Shown here: one piece after another, positions 23,515 through 36,639 of the stretch
Layout: every line of letters starts with the position of its first letter
Position numbering within the stretch: the first letter of the stretch is position 1
Source of the DNA: Blastomyces gilchristii SLH14081
Taxonomy: Eukaryota > Ascomycota > Eurotiomycetes > Onygenales > Ajellomycetaceae
DNA length: 64,000 bases
NCBI RefSeq assembly: GCF_000003855.2
Contig: NW_003101667.1
Coordinates: forward strand, 1,527,581-1,591,580
Direction of reading: 5' to 3'
Notes under the pieces: model-generated
Seen by the model: only the letters and a program-made list of their open reading frames with translations
What the model was told of the DNA's origin: nothing
Databases searched by the model: none
Made by a program: the position numbers and the translations under genes

Positions 23515-24058
23515 GTTCTACAATTATAGATATATGCAGTTAGAGACTATAACATCTACCTGAGAACTAAAAGTTCTCAGAGTTTTTCTAATATCTATAG
23601 AGTTAACTATTATACATTTATCAATTTCAGATATATAAAATCAGAAAATTCCAGCTCAGAATATAAAAACTCTTTATAAATTACAGTATTTTAACATCTT
23701 CTGATACTTTGAAATCATTTGAAAATATCATGATAAAAGAAACAAGAATACACTCTTAAAGATAGACATATTAAATAAGTAGATAGAAAAGAACAGAAAA
23801 GAAAAAAGTAAAGTAAAGAGAGACTATAATAAAACAAAGTTATTAAAAGATAGTATATAGCTGTTTTAATAGACTATATCTGATTAATTTTCATCTCTTT
23901 ATATTCAGATATTTCTGAATTTAGTCATTTTCTTATAGCTGCTTAAGTTTCTGATAGAAAGTCTATTAAGTATTTAATTTCTGTCTCAGTTGAGAATAAG
24001 AATCTTATATTTAACTAATTTAGATTATACTTCTCTTTCAATCTGACTCTGAGATTAA
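23515..24058 (-). mobile_element. LINE fragment (3' end), 5'-truncated
   Basis: This matches the 3' 540 bp of the LINE family at 57658-63780 and 49480-50940: the last codons of ORF2, the 3' UTR, the 3' hairpin (23560-23580) and the end of the element at TTCTACAATTATAG. The right side breaks off into Gypsy integrase sequence at 24058/24059. The left flank is the minisatellite, so no target duplication can be read. Confidence 0.8.
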
Positions 24059-24709
24059 ATGAAATTCTGAGCAACATGCTGATGAAATATCTAGTGAGCT
24101 AGCCTATGAAATTATAAGATAAATATCTCAGACAGGTGCTATTAATTATATGAATTCAGCAGTATATAGTCTTCAAGTGTTTATCATTCTATCTGTTGTA
24201 TGAATTGCATCCGCGCATCTCAGAGAATATTTTGAAAAAAGTGAGAGAGAGAGTAACAGTTGCAGATGCAGCAGTTGTAGATACAGAATCAAGATTGAAA
24301 GAGATCAGTTATATATATACAAAAGTTAATAAGTTACTTCTGAACTGAGCAATTCAATTAAAAAGAATATAAGACTCACTAATTAAGAAATTGAGTCTCA
24401 AGATAAGAATATGAGTTCTTATACATAATAAGAGTTATGAGAAGTTTTAATCTAGATAATTTAAGCTCTATACAATACTCAAATCACATTCTCTGAGAAC
24501 ATATGCATTGAAAGAATCAGAGAGATGAATCATATATAACTTAATAAATGATTCATATCTTATAAAGATAAAGATGTAAGACTTAAGTGCATTAAAAAGA
24601 AAAGAGATAATGAATTAATCATCAATCATAAGAGTCAGCTGCAAAAAGATAAAAGTTATTATATATATTCATCTCTTTTCATATATTATATGTTTCATTC
24701 ATTTTCAAT

Positions 24710-25204
24710 GCTATATCTAGACTGACTATGTGACTGTGTCTGAGACCAGAATCAGAATATTTGATAGTCTCATTATCAATTCAACTGATCTTATTATACA
24801 GTTTTAAGATTATATAGTAATCTTATACTGTTTCAGTGAGACTTACTGTCTACTCTTATCATATTTTTCAAATGAGATCATGATTTTCACTTCTTAATTT
24901 AAATTCTTTTTATTGCTTTAAATAACTTTAAATCTCATTTGAGTGTTATCAAAAAGTGTAACTTTTTAAAAAATTAAAAATAGGCTAAAAAAAACCTTAA
25001 AATGTCTAAAAATAGTAACTTTATACTAAGAATGAAACTAAATGAGATTAAATAAGATCACTTTCTTATTTTTTCTAAGTTATAATCTTATTTTGAGATT
25101 TGATATATAGTTACTTTGCATGTTATTTTAATAAAATATATGAGATCAGATTAAATGAGATTAAACATGAAATTCATGATTTCAGCAGTCAGTCTAGCCA
25201 CATC
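24710..25204. mobile_element. hAT-like MITE, copy 2 (479 bp), heavily mutated
   Basis: The element spans 24718-25196 with perfect 10-bp inverted ends TAGACTGACT and AGTCAGTCTA. The flanks GCTATATC and GCCACATC form an 8-bp duplication differing by two C/T transitions. The paralogous segment has the empty site ATCACATC at 53269-53276. The interior aligns along its length with the MITE at 19511 but has lost nearly all CpG and CC. Confidence 0.85.
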
Positions 25205-26409
25205 ACCTGTAAAAATACTGAAAATAAAAAGAAAATTTTAAAATGCAAGATCTGTAAGAGACTTAAGAGCTGTAAGTCACTCTCTTAATAATGCTGTACA
25301 TGTCTTCAATTTCTCTAGTGCTCTGTGTATGACATTAATGATGTTTATTATAAGATTGACTGAAATGCTAATATAGAAATGTATATATATATATATTGAA
25401 GAATTGAAGAAGAGTGTGAAACCTGCAGAATTAGAAGTCAGAGCAGAGAGAGTAAAGATGAGAGAAATAAAAGAAGAAGAAAGTATAGACAGACTGAATA
25501 AATAATAGTAAGAGTTATCTGAGACTGAATACTTATAATCTAATATATACACAACCTTCTCTGCAGAGAAGAGAGAGAAAATAATAAGAAAAGCTTAAGA
25601 GTGAGAGAAGATAGTCTCAGTGATATTATTATCTTTGAAAATTAAAATAATCTCTGACACTAGAGTAACTAAGAATTATTAGTATATGAAAATGCAGAAA
25701 ACAGAGATAATAACTACTGAATAAACACTCACTAGTCTTAGAATTGTACATGTAATTACAACACACATGAGACTTCTCAGAAAGAGAGAGAGAAATATAA
25801 GAGAATGTAGAAAGTAAAACACAGTGTATAAATAACTCATTGTTATAATAATATCTCAGACAAGATATACAAGTCTTACATCTGTGAGTATAAAAGAGTA
25901 TGATATCTGTATTCTTATTTCTGAAAATACAGATATTCTTCACCTGTATCATAAACTCAGATAACAAATATCAGAGAATAGACTGATATAAGTTAATTAT
26001 TTTAAAGATATTTATCAGAGCAGATGTATCTATAATATTGAATTTAATAATGATAAAAAGTTTCTTAATATCTATAGATATTATAACTTTGTGTATGATA
26101 AAACTCATAATAATTTTTTCTAGAAAAATTAGTGGTAAAAGAGAAGATGCAAAAGAAAAGACTTATACTCTTAATACTGTTAAGAAGAAAAGTAATTCAT
26201 TAGTATAAATGTATAATTATTTCATTATAAATATTTAAAAGAAATATAATAATCAGTGTCTGTGACTGAGCTTCAGATAGTTGTATTATATACAGTCTTT
26301 ATATAATAAATTATTCTAGAGATTGATAAATAGAATGAAAGTATATATACTGAAAAACATGATTTATCAAGTATATACAATATCTTGTTGAAATAAGAAA
26401 AGCTGATAA

Positions 26410-26600
26410 TAACAGCAGAAGTGATAAAGACAGAGAGAGTAGAGACAGCAGAGACAGAAGTAGTAAAAGCAGAAGTAGTAGAAGCAGAGATAGTAAAAGT
26501 GAGAGAACTGAATGCAGAGACAAGTGTAGAAGATTTAAGAGAGATAGCAGAGAGAGAAATAGTAGTAGAAGAGACAGAGAGAAATGTAGAAGATCTGATT
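26410..26600 (+). repeat. Degenerate 9-bp GCAGAAGTA-type minisatellite
   Basis: Tandem GCAGAAGTA/GTAGAAGCA units. In the open plus frame (26421-26720) they read as acidic Ala-Glu-Val repeats. The homologous copy is at 54480-54600. It is probably a coding repeat in the retrotransposon protein. Confidence 0.6.
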
Positions 26601-27251
26601 ACATATAACATGAGTAATTTCTTCATTATTATATTCTCTAAGTTCTCAATTAGCAATTCAACATTGAGTTTATTATTATTGATAGATGAAGATCTGTCAA
26701 CATGTGAAAATTCTATATAAATAAAAAACAAACATATCAGTATCTGCATTTATGTAAAATTATATCAGAAAACATAATCAGATATCTACTGAGAAGAAAA
26801 GAGTTAAGAGTGTATAGAAAGATGAAGAAGATATGTTATTTATAATAAGATATTCTGATAATTATTAGAAGAAAAACAAGTTCTGATTATATTTTATAAT
26901 ATGTTATATTTACTGTTAATAAACTGCTCAGTATAAGCACTACAATAATACTTATTATAAGAATGAAAGATTATTATCAGAAACATGTACAATGTAATAG
27001 ATAAATAGATTAAAAAGAGCTTAATAAAGAGAAGAGACAGAAATCTTATATAAGATAATAGTATTTAATAATAATAATGATAAGAATGATAATTAAAAAA
27101 TGAAAATATTAGTAAATAAGTAATATAAAATAGTGAAAGCTTCTCTGAGAGTGACTTATATCATGATTACATAAATGTGACTAAATTTAGTGAGAGAGAA
27201 TGTGATTTAGAAGAATATATAATTATTAGATAATAATACAGCTACTTCTGA

Positions 27252-27626
27252 CCCCGGTGGCTGAATGGTTAATGCGGCCACCCGGTAGCGCCTTGGCGTG
27301 GGAAATCAAGGCGCGTGGGTTCGAAACCCCGCAGGGAATACATTAAATCCGGAACTCAAGCACCTCAGGTTTTCTAATAAATACAGAGGTGTACAAATCA
27401 CTTTCAATGAATCGCTCTATGTTCCTGAGCTGAGAAGTTATTATCATATGTATCTAATTGTCACTTCTTTGTATTTTCCTATGTTCTTGTTATCTTGACA
27501 TGATCTCAACACCTGTATTTCCTCCTGTATAATCAACACTTGACCTGTATTTAACATCATGCAAGAACTCATCATAAGCTCCGCTTGCATATGAGTATAA
27601 TGAAAGAAAAAAAAAAAAAAAAAAAA
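27252..27626 (+). mobile_element. tRNA-derived SINE with intact target-site duplication
   Basis: A 375-bp insertion bounded by the exact 14-bp duplication ACAGCTACTTCTGA (27238-27251 and 27627-27640). Its head carries RNA polymerase III promoter boxes: box A TGGCTGAATGG (27258-27268) and box B GGTTCGAAACC (27318-27328), 49 bp apart. A tRNA-unrelated body and a 22-bp terminal A run at 27605-27626 follow. The T-stem does not pair as in a functional tRNA, so this is a SINE head and not a tRNA gene. Unlike everything around it, it keeps many CpG, CC and GG sites, so it is recent or protected from mutation by its short length. The exact A-tail length is uncertain because the duplication itself begins with A. 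Confidence 0.88.
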
Positions 27627-27640
27627 ACAGCTACTTCTGA

Positions 27641-30108
27641 ATATACTTACAAATGAAAAGAGACTCTGATAGTCACTAATTAATTTAGTATAATATATGT
27701 AAGAAGTCAGTGTATATCTGTAATTATACACTGACTTAAGTAATTTTTGAATCATATATGAAATACATAGTAACAGAAGTTCTAGATAGTTATAACTATT
27801 ATCTTAATAATCTATCTATAATATAGCAGAACTGAAGCAGTGACTAGTCAGTAGTATTATATAGAGATAGTTATTTAAGAAACTGTAAAAGTGAGCTTAA
27901 CTATCTTGCTTAAATAGTAAGCTCATGAGCTACAGAGTTATTATGAGAATATCACAGATATGATACTTAGTATACTAAGAAGATTATATAAGAAATACAG
28001 TAACTCTTATACATATTTCTATAGAAGATAAAATGAATTACTGACTTCTTTAATGAGAAGTCAGTATCTAGCTATTCTATATAGATAATAAGCAGATACT
28101 CTTCTTTTATTTCATAAGTGAGAATAGCTGAGACAATATCTCAGCAGTGTCTCACTGTCATGAAAGAGTAATCTGCTGATCTCATATAAAAGCAGAGTTC
28201 TTATATTTATCAATCAAATCTTTCTATGTTATATCTAAATAATATTATAGAGTGATTGAAAATCAGTTTAAATAGTCTGTAAGATAAATGAAATTATCTG
28301 TATAAAAGTGATAAGCTGTGTAAAACTGTAATAAGATCTTAATACAGTCAGAGATATAATAATACTCTCTTCTTTAAGAACATAGTTCTGATACTCTCAA
28401 GATTACTGAATTAGAAGTTATCTTTATTATATAGTAATAGTTATCAACTGATTAACAGTATATATACTGTATATAGTATAAAGAAATAGATGAGTTTCTC
28501 TGCTGACTATATAGATCTTCTTTTTTCATCTCTTTTCAAATTAAATATATGATAAATGAATTTCTTATATATCAATTTGAAATGTGAAAAATATAGTTAA
28601 TAAGTGACTTACAGATCTCTTATTATATTCTATTCTATGTATAAAATTCTCTGCAAAAGTAATATATTTTAGAGATAAAGTTAACAGTAGTAGCAGAATT
28701 TTTCAAAAAGATTTCTTTCTCTTATGATATATTTTTCTCCCTCTCTTTCTCATCTATAATAGTGAGTGCAAGAGAGCATTATTCTCAGAAGATAATAAGA
28801 GGCTTATTTTAATACTTTCTAGTGATTAAATATCTCTGTAATACAGCTGCAGTCTTCATAACTATTAAGAAAGTCAGGTTAAAGATAGAGATAGCAGTAT
28901 TAATAAGCTGTAGAAGCACTGCTGTAAGAGATCTACACTGAATAGATCAGTATAATATTTATAGATCTTATATAACAGAGTGAAAAATGTTAGAGAAGAA
29001 AAGAAAGAGAAAGTGTGAGAATCAGTGATCAGAGTGAATATTTATATGCATACATAGTAAAGCTTTAAGATGAAAGAACAGGAATTTCATAAGTTTTTCA
29101 GCCAAGAATCAGTGACTGAGAATCAGAGCTTTCAGCAGAATCTATGAAGTGTAATGAAATAGTCTATATAATTGATCAGGCACAGCCTGTCACATTAGTC
29201 TCTTCTTTTCAGAGATGAGATTATGTGTAGTTCTTATTAATCAAGAGCTGCTGTCTCAGATAACACAGAGCTCAGAGTTCAAATTAGATAATCATAGCTG
29301 ACTCATTTCACAATATATTATTAGTCACAGTCACAGAATCTCTCATTAAGAATATCTTCAATCTCTTACTCAAGTTCATTGTCTTCTTCTATAATCTCTG
29401 ATAATTGTTAATTAGAAGTCAGTTAAGAAGAGAACAGATCAGTGACAGTATGACAGAGCAAGCATATATGAAAGACATTATAAATCTCTGATAATATATT
29501 AAGACAGTAATTGTGACTGTCTAGAACTTCTATTACTTTATATTTGATATGACAGTAATTCAGTGTATAAGATGAGTGTGTGATTCATATATTCTTAAGA
29601 TTCAATTATATCAGATCTTCTATCTCATATTACTCAGTGAGATCTTGATAAATATTAGTTTAATCTTCTTAATTCTATTTAGCATTTATCATGAAGACTT
29701 CTGTCTAATTATGAGCATCTCAGAGCTTTATTACTATATTATCAGTGATCTGAATCAGACTGCAGAGATTTAGTGTGAAATGTATAATCTCTAGAAGATT
29801 TAATATCTTTATATGATATTCATATGTGAGAAAGAACAGGCTTATATCTGTTGAAATAGTATCTCAGTCATTGATAGTAACTTCAGTATATAGAAGAAGA
29901 TTATATCAATCATCTTATAAATAATCACAGAACTTATAAAGATAATTCTTTACAGTCTGAAATGTCTGTTCTGACACATTATTAGTCTTAGAGTGATAGA
30001 CAGTTAACAAACAGTATGTAATCTTAAGAACTTGACAGATTCTTATTCAGAGTGTAATTCAAAGATTGCTTGAGTCAGTGTATGATTACAGACATATGCC
30101 AGCTTTTT
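27641..30108 (-). mobile_element. Minus-strand Ty3/Gypsy fragment with integrase remnant
   Basis: Reading the minus strand from about 30010 down to 29690 gives TVYHSKTNNVSEQT, then L-DD-YNLLLYTEVTIN and FFLTYEYHIK. These match the Gypsy integrase series THYHPQTDGQ-ER, QDDW-LPLAEFAYN and PF-YGYHP, with Trp codons turned into stops. 27641-29690 is AT-rich and mutated with no domain I can name. A hairpin lies at 27704-27737. LTRs were not found. Confidence 0.6.
27704..27737. repeat. 13-bp perfect inverted repeat, 8-nt loop
   Basis: AAGTCAGTGTATA (27704-27716) and its complement TATACACTGACTT (27725-27737). The context is AT-rich transposon DNA. It could be a terminator-like or LTR-end hairpin, or chance. 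Confidence 0.5.
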
Positions 30109-30602
30109 ATATACAGTACACTTAGTTTATGGTTAAGACTACTAAAATAAAGCAGCTACAAGAAAATGGCTCAACTCAGAAGTATCTGAATATGAAGAGG
30201 TGGAAATTGATTAGATATAGTCTGCTAAAACAGCTATACACTATCTTTTAATAATTTTATTTTGTTATAGTCTCTCATTGCTGTACTTGTTTCTTTCTGT
30301 TCTTTTCTATCTATCTATTTAATGTGTCTATCTTTAAGACTATGTTCTCTTTTCCTTTGTCATGATATTTTCAAATGGTTTCAAAGTATTAATAGATGTT
30401 GAAATACTGCAATTTGTAAACAGTTTTTGTATTCTGGGCTGGAATTTTCTGATTTTGCATATCTGAAATTGATAAGTGTATAATAGTTGACTCTATAGAT
30501 ATAGGAAAAACCCTGAGAACTAAAGGTTCTCAGGTAGATGTCATAGTCTCTGACTGCATACATCTATAATTGAAGAATAATAATAATAATATACAGTACA
30601 CT
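30109..30602 (+). mobile_element. LINE 3' fragment with 14-bp target duplication
   Basis: A 5'-truncated insertion (30123-30588) flanked by ATATACAGTACACT on both sides (30109-30122, 30589-30602). It contains the end of ORF2, the 3' UTR, the 3' hairpin (30512-30534) and a terminal TAA-repeat tail. It is less mutated than the other copies (GGTGG and CCC retained). Confidence 0.85.
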
Positions 30603-30856
30603 AAAATAATTAGTGACTGCTATGACCTCTTTACATTCATAAGCAAGTTCAGAAGTGACTGTGTTATTATTCAGTGATTGTACATTCTTTCAAATCACAT
30701 TCTTTCTCACCAGATTCAGTCATGCTCACATGATCATAATATATACTCTAGCTTCATGTGAATTAGTGCATCACTAGCATTTGCAATTGTGTGACCTATT
30801 TCTAATTTGACTAGTATTCTGTGTACACTCTCATAAGGAAACTTTTACTATTCTGA
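30603..30856. other. Unassigned AT-rich spacer
   Basis: 254 bp between two LINE insertions, with no recognised domain. It is probably the continuation of the surrounding retrotransposon debris. Confidence 0.4.
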
Positions 30857-31434
30857 GAAAACTGAGAAGAATACTGCTCATACTTCTATTTATAAAAAAG
30901 TGAAGAAAAAAATGCAAAAAGAGAAAAACTTTCAAATCTCCAGAAATAGAAGACTTATTCTCAAAGTCTAAAATCAGAACACCTTACAAAGAAACAAGCT
31001 AAACTCAAATCTCATTTTCAGAATCAGAAATGAAATTAATCAGCAGTTCTTTTCTCAGTTGATGACTGATATTAAAGTTCAAAAATCAGTTATAGCTTCA
31101 ATTGAGTCATCATTCTTTGAAAACTTCATCATTCTAACTACAATCCCTGAATTCAGTGCAGAATTCCTTATTCAGAATGAGAATCTCTGAAAATCAGCAG
31201 TAGAATCTTTACTAAACACAACAATTCTATCTGAGAGAGATGAAAAGTGAGACAAATTCATTCTTTATGATATTTCAGTTGAAATTTTTAACTGTGAAGA
31301 AGAAATGCTACTTCTCAAAAATGAATTAGAAGAATACAACTCTATTCAACTGAGAAAAGAGCCTGTATGACTAAATTCAATTGAGTTCAGACAAAGTAGA
31401 AGAAATGCCTCTGTTCAAGTATATATAAAGACAC

Positions 31435-31764
31435 TTGAACTCAGAACAGTCAAAGATCTCTGAAGTAAGAGTAGCAGATTTGAAAATGAGAGTTCATGAA
31501 TACAAAGACTCAAGAATGAACCTCAAAGCTCAAACACAGTGTTCAAACTGTCAAAGATATGAACACTTTATAATCTCATGTTTTAGAGACTCAAAATGTG
31601 TATTCTGTGCCAGAGATCACAAAACTAGTGAGCATAAATGTGAAACATGCTCAAAAAGAGATGAAATATGTCAACACACTCTGCTTAAGTGCTCTAATTG
31701 CAAAGAAAAACATGCATCTAGCTCAAAAGAATGTATATTTGCTTCAAGAACTCAAAAGAACTGA
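31435..31764 (+). pseudogene. LINE ORF1 remnant with cysteine-histidine fingers
   Basis: The best preserved part of ORF1, 110 codons open. Residues encoded at 31539-31734 form a row of fingers: CSNCQRYEHFIISC (CX2CX4HX4C, intact), then CVFCARDH and CETCSKRD with following His/Cys, then CSNCKEKH with a final Cys. Such an array is typical of the nucleic-acid-binding ORF1 protein of fungal and insect LINEs. Upstream ORF1 sequence (about 30860-31430) is broken by stops. The same region in copy 3 (62321-62596, minus) has lost other residues. Confidence 0.82.
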
Positions 31765-32079
31765 AGAAAAGATGAAGCTCAAAGTCAATCTAGAACTGAA
31801 GAGAAGAGTCAAGTCAGTAAATCTATAACTGCAAGCTCAAAAAGAAGAAACTCTCAACTATCTAAATCTTTAAACTTCAATTCTTCAGCTAAATATAAAC
31901 AGAATTTGAATCCTCAAACTTCTGTTAATATTAGAGAATTGAGAAATAACTTCAGTAATAAACTAGATATAATACAAGCAGTTGAGATTTCTACTTTTTA
32001 AAATAGTTATAATCTACTATCTGATAATAGTGATTAGATTCTACTCTATCTCTACTCTCTTTTAGTATGAATATACAAC

Positions 32080-34945
32080 AAAAACAATAAAAAAAGTTTA
32101 AAAACTCTTCAAAAATCACATTTATTCAAAATAATGTGAATAGAAACTTAAATTATATTTATTCTTGTCTTCAAATTACATTTGAATAAAAAGTTGATTT
32201 TATACTGCTTCAGAAACTGAATTTTGATGCTGAGCAAAAATACATTATTTCTCATTCAAGCTACTACTGCTTTCTATCTCAAAAGTCTGAGATAAAGTCA
32301 AGAGTAGTGATCTATGAAAGAAAGAGATCAAGATATTAATTTAATCTAAGATTTAATATTATGTCTGACCCTGATATTCTGGTGAGTGATATTATAGATA
32401 AAGAGAATGAGTTTGATACTATACAGCTTATAAATATCTATAATGAAAAGTTATTGAAGAAAAATAACAATATCTGAACAATTAATAGAGAATTTCTGAA
32501 CATAACTTTATTAAGAAACTCTATAATTGCAGGAGATTTCAATGTACATTATCTCTGATGAAATTCAGAATACAAGAGAGTAGTAAGAGCTGATAATCTG
32601 ATTAAATGAATTTTTAAGTATTTAATAGATTTAGTTAATAAGTCTGATCAATAAACATTCTTTAGAAAAGACATAAAATAGAAATCTATTATAGATCTAA
32701 TCTTCATATCACAAAATCTAATGAAAAAAAGACTTGTAAACTGATTTATTGATTTAAATAAGATATTGAGATCAGGTTATAAGATTATTCAATTTAATAT
32801 TGAACTGAGTGAAAAATAAATAAGTGAAAATCCTCTTCTCTCTAATCAGTTTAACTTTGAAAAAGCTGATTGAAAAGCAGTTGAAGAAAGTATAAAACTG
32901 TTAAAATCTGAAAGACAGAGTGAGTTATATTGAAATTCTGGTCAAGATATCTCAAATGAAATACTTGAGAATAGAGTGAAGCTCATTACATCTATTATTC
33001 TAACAAGTGTTAGAGATAATATTTCAAAGAGAAAATCTTCTAAGTATTCAAAATCTTGATAAAATGAGAATATCTCATCTAAAAGAAAAGAATTAGCTAC
33101 TGTCAGAAGAGATTGAAAGAATGATATAATATCTAATAAAGAGTTCAAAGCTGTCAGAAATGAATATTTTTCAGATATTAAAAGAGCTAAAACAGACTGC
33201 TGAAATAAATTTCTTAAAGAAGCATAAGAAAAGAAAGTTTTTAAAGCTTTTAACTATACTAAAACAAGAAGTATAGCAAAACTTTCAGCCTTAGAATATG
33301 AGTTTTGAAATGAATCATATACAGCAAACTCTTTTGAGAAAAAATGTCAAGCTTTTATAAGAATTCTCTTTCAAAACTTATCAGATTCAGATTCAGAGAA
33401 AGAGAAGATATCACTTCTTAACTACATTGATGAAAATGACTGAAAATGGCCTGATCTTATATAAGATAAATTAGAGTCAGCTATTTTCTCAAGTTCTGTT
33501 AAAACTGCTGCAGGGCCTGATTCAATTAATCACTTGATTATTCAAAATATATATTTCTACTTAAAGAATGAATATTTTGAGCTCTTTTTCAATCTCTTGA
33601 AAAATGAATATCATTCTGAATGCTGAAGAGAAGCCACTGAAGTGATTCTTACAAAACCTAATAGAAAAACTTCAATTTCTAAGTCATATAGAGTAATATC
33701 TCTATTAAACTGTCTAGAAAAGGTTTTGAAAAAGATAATAGTTAGAGAACTATCTTTTATAAGCTCTATTAATAACTCTGTTTTATTCAGTGAATAAATG
33801 AGAGATAGAAAACAATGTTCTGTAATTAACACTGTTCTCTCAGTTATTCATAATATTCAAATAACAAAGTATGAAGATCTGGTCTTAACTGCAGTTTTTA
33901 TTACTATAAAAGAAGCATTTGATTATATTTCAAAGTCAAAGTTAATTCAGACTTTGAAGATGTTAAAACTGTCACTTTCTCTGATGAAATGTATTAACTG
34001 TTTTATATCTAAAAGAATTATACAACTTTTCTTTGATAAAATGAAATAAGACAAGACTGAGATAAAAATAGAAGTACTGTAAGAATCTTCAATCTCACTC
34101 ATTTTATTTGTAATATACACTGTATATCTATTCAAAGATAGAAATATGAAAATAGTGTGATCTCTGAGTTATATAGATGATATTGATCTACTCTACAGCT
34201 CAAAAACTATCAAAGAGAATTTAAAAGTGATTGAAAAAGCTGTAAAGAAAATCTTTGTCAGAGCAGATATCAATCAAATTCAATTTAATATGAATAAAAC
34301 TGAGTTAATTCATTTCTTTTCTAGATTCAATGAGAAAGAACTATTCCTAACTCTTTTAAATAGAGAGATTAAACCCAGTTTAAATGTTAAATGATTAGAA
34401 GTATGATTAAACTTCAAATTGAATTTTAAATATCATATTCAATAAAGAACTGTCAAGGCAGAAAGACTATTGAACAACATTATCAGACTATCAAATACAG
34501 AGAGAGATCTATTCTTTCAGGCTATGAGACAGTTATATATAGCCTGTATTATCTCAGTAACTGATTATGAAGTTTAAGTTTGATGAAATAATCAAGGAAA
34601 TTTCACTGAACTCTTTCAAAGTCTGTAAAACAGAGCTTTGAGAAGAATTCTGAGAGCATTCAAATCATCTTCTATTAAAGTAATGGAAATTGAAGCTTTA
34701 ATTTTCTCTTCAGCTATTAGATTTGAAAAGGTCTGTATGAACTCTGCTCTGAGAGTTATAAAGATGATCTTAAATTATATAATCAAAGAAAGAGTCTCTT
34801 CTTCATTTCCATTAATTAACTCTGGAAATGAACTGAATTGAAATAGATTTCTTAATTGAAATGAAAATAATTCTTCAAAGAAAATGCCTTCTCAACTGTA
34901 CAGACTATGCTCACTGATTAAAAATCAATTTTCTTCTTTAAATGT
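32080..34945 (+). pseudogene. LINE ORF2 remnant: endonuclease and reverse transcriptase
   Basis: The apurinic-type endonuclease is marked by GDFNVHYL (32532-32555), followed by two TGA codons at 32556-32561 where Trp-Trp is expected. The RT palm begins near 33500. A kept YIDD active site lies at 34170-34181, and AFDYIS (about 33915) fits the first catalytic Asp region. The thumb continues to the Gypsy insertion at 34946. Gln, Trp and Arg codons have become stops throughout. The RNase H part lies beyond the insertion. Confidence 0.85.
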
Positions 34946-35203
34946 TGTAAGAAATCCCGCTTCTTGCAGATTCTTTAACTCTATTCCTATCTCTTGTGTA
35001 ATCAATAGAGTTAGTGGCTCTTGGCTACACACAACTATATAGACTGGAGTTCATGAATACTAATCATAACTCAGCTTGAATACTATTATATATTTAATTT
35101 CTACATTTTATCTTTCTACTGTGAATACTTCTAGTAGTTAACAGTACATATCACATCAAGCTGCAAACATCTGAATAATCATCTGTGAGCACTTATTCTT
35201 ACA
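34946..35203 (+). repeat. Gypsy-1 5' LTR (258 bp)
   Basis: Starts TGTAAGAAAT and ends ATTCTTACA, an 8-base terminal inverted pair. The first 85 bp keep CCCG, GG and CC sites lost in the 3' LTR. Confidence 0.92.
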
Positions 35204-35235
35204 TTTCAAGCTCAATCAGTCAGCAACTGGCTGTT

Positions 35236-36340
35236 ATGACTAAAAGAACTAGAAACTCACATGCTTCAATCTCTGTGAACTCTACTACAGACACTTAGAA
35301 GCAGTCATCTGAATCATAAATAATCTCTATAAGAGAAGTCTCAGAGAACTTATCAATCACTCATGAAATATCATTCTCTGTATCTGTAACAGAGGAACCC
35401 TTTAAACTCATGAATAAATCAATCTCAGTGAAGAACATTCTTGAGCATCTTTCATGAAATTAAGCTATTTTTCTACAAGAAATGCTTACTATCTGTAAAC
35501 ACTCTCAAACCAAGTTTCTAGACATGATTTTCAGAGACACTCATGAACTGAAAAGAAACTTTCTTAAGTTACAATCACTTAAGATTACTTACTGAATCAC
35601 AATTTATAAAAGCTTTTGTAAGTTTGTATTTGAAATTGACTCACAAGCCTGACTGTGTGATATGAAAGATGAAGAAGCTGTCATCTATACAATGACAGAT
35701 CTCTACTACACTGAAGTCAAGAACTGACTGAATTATCTAGAGAATGATTATAAGAGATTCTGCTGATCTGTTCTTAAGACCTATTTAGAGAATAAGTTAA
35801 GAAACTCTGTGAGCTGAACAGAGAACATCTGAGCTGTGATTATCAATATTAGAAAAAGAGGTGAGAAATCTGATAAAGTCTACTCACAGTGCTTCATGAA
35901 ATTATAATGTGAATTGAGATCTATGAAAACAGAGTTCTGAAATAAGACCTGAATAATAATATTTGTAAAGAGACTGAATAAAGATATACAGAACAAGCTC
36001 ATTGAGCAAGACACTAAGCTCTTAACTCTGAAGAAACTGATAACTCTCATTCATCACTTACAGATCACTGTGAGAGTCACAGATCTGTAGAGAGTAAATC
36101 ATTGACTGATCTCATAAGAATCAGAATAACAGAGAACAGATTTATTAGAAAAAGATAATAAGATATAGAGAGATTCACATCTGACTACTGAGTAGAGAGA
36201 GAGAGCTTCACAAGCTCTCATAAACAGAGTATATAACAGAGAGACTAAGAAAAAGAGTCTCTACTTCATCTGTTCTAAATCAGAACATCTTCATGTAAAC
36301 TGTTCAGATAAACTAAAATAGAAATTTAAGAAGTTATAAA
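35236..36340 (+). pseudogene. Gypsy-1 gag remnant
   Basis: A start-like ATG at 35236 opens MTKRTRNSHASIS. The frame then runs with TGA or TAA mostly at Trp/Gln positions to a zinc knuckle at 36262-36303 reading YFICSKSEHLHVNC, with the first Cys changed to Tyr. Gypsy-2 keeps that Cys but has lost another Cys and the His. Confidence 0.75.
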
Positions 36341-36639
36341 CAGAGTTAGTAACAGTCTTCTTAAGAGTCTTAAAGCTGACATCTGAATCTGTTGCTTTCT
36401 CAATGAAAATACTTACTTATGAGAAGAGACTGTGCTGCAGTACTACTGTCTTACAAGTATGAAAAGCATTGATGAACTCAGAATCTCAGGTCACTATAGT
36501 GTTTCTAAAGCTCACAGAGTGAATAGACTGAGTGATGAAAACTGAGAATCTGCTCTTATAATAAACAGAATGTGAGAACTTAGATCTGAGAGCTGAGAGA
36601 CTTATAAGAGTTATCTTTGAATTACAAGATCTCTTCAGA

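Larger units (their letters stand above)
24059..27251 (+). mobile_element. LTR-retrotransposon fragment, copy 1 (integrase end plus downstream region)
   Basis: Parallel to 51930-55202. It starts in the integrase C-terminal part (including YELHPRIS-type sequence near 24200), continues through an acidic repeat segment (26421-26600), and is interrupted by MITE copy 2 (24710-25204) and, at its right end, by the SINE. Relative to copy 2 it lacks about 600 bp after 24575. All frames are broken. Confidence 0.65.

Noticed and set aside
27252..27340. Functional tRNA gene
   Set aside because: The pol III boxes are good, but the T-stem and acceptor do not pair. The sequence continues into a body with an A tail and is flanked by a target duplication, so it is a SINE head.
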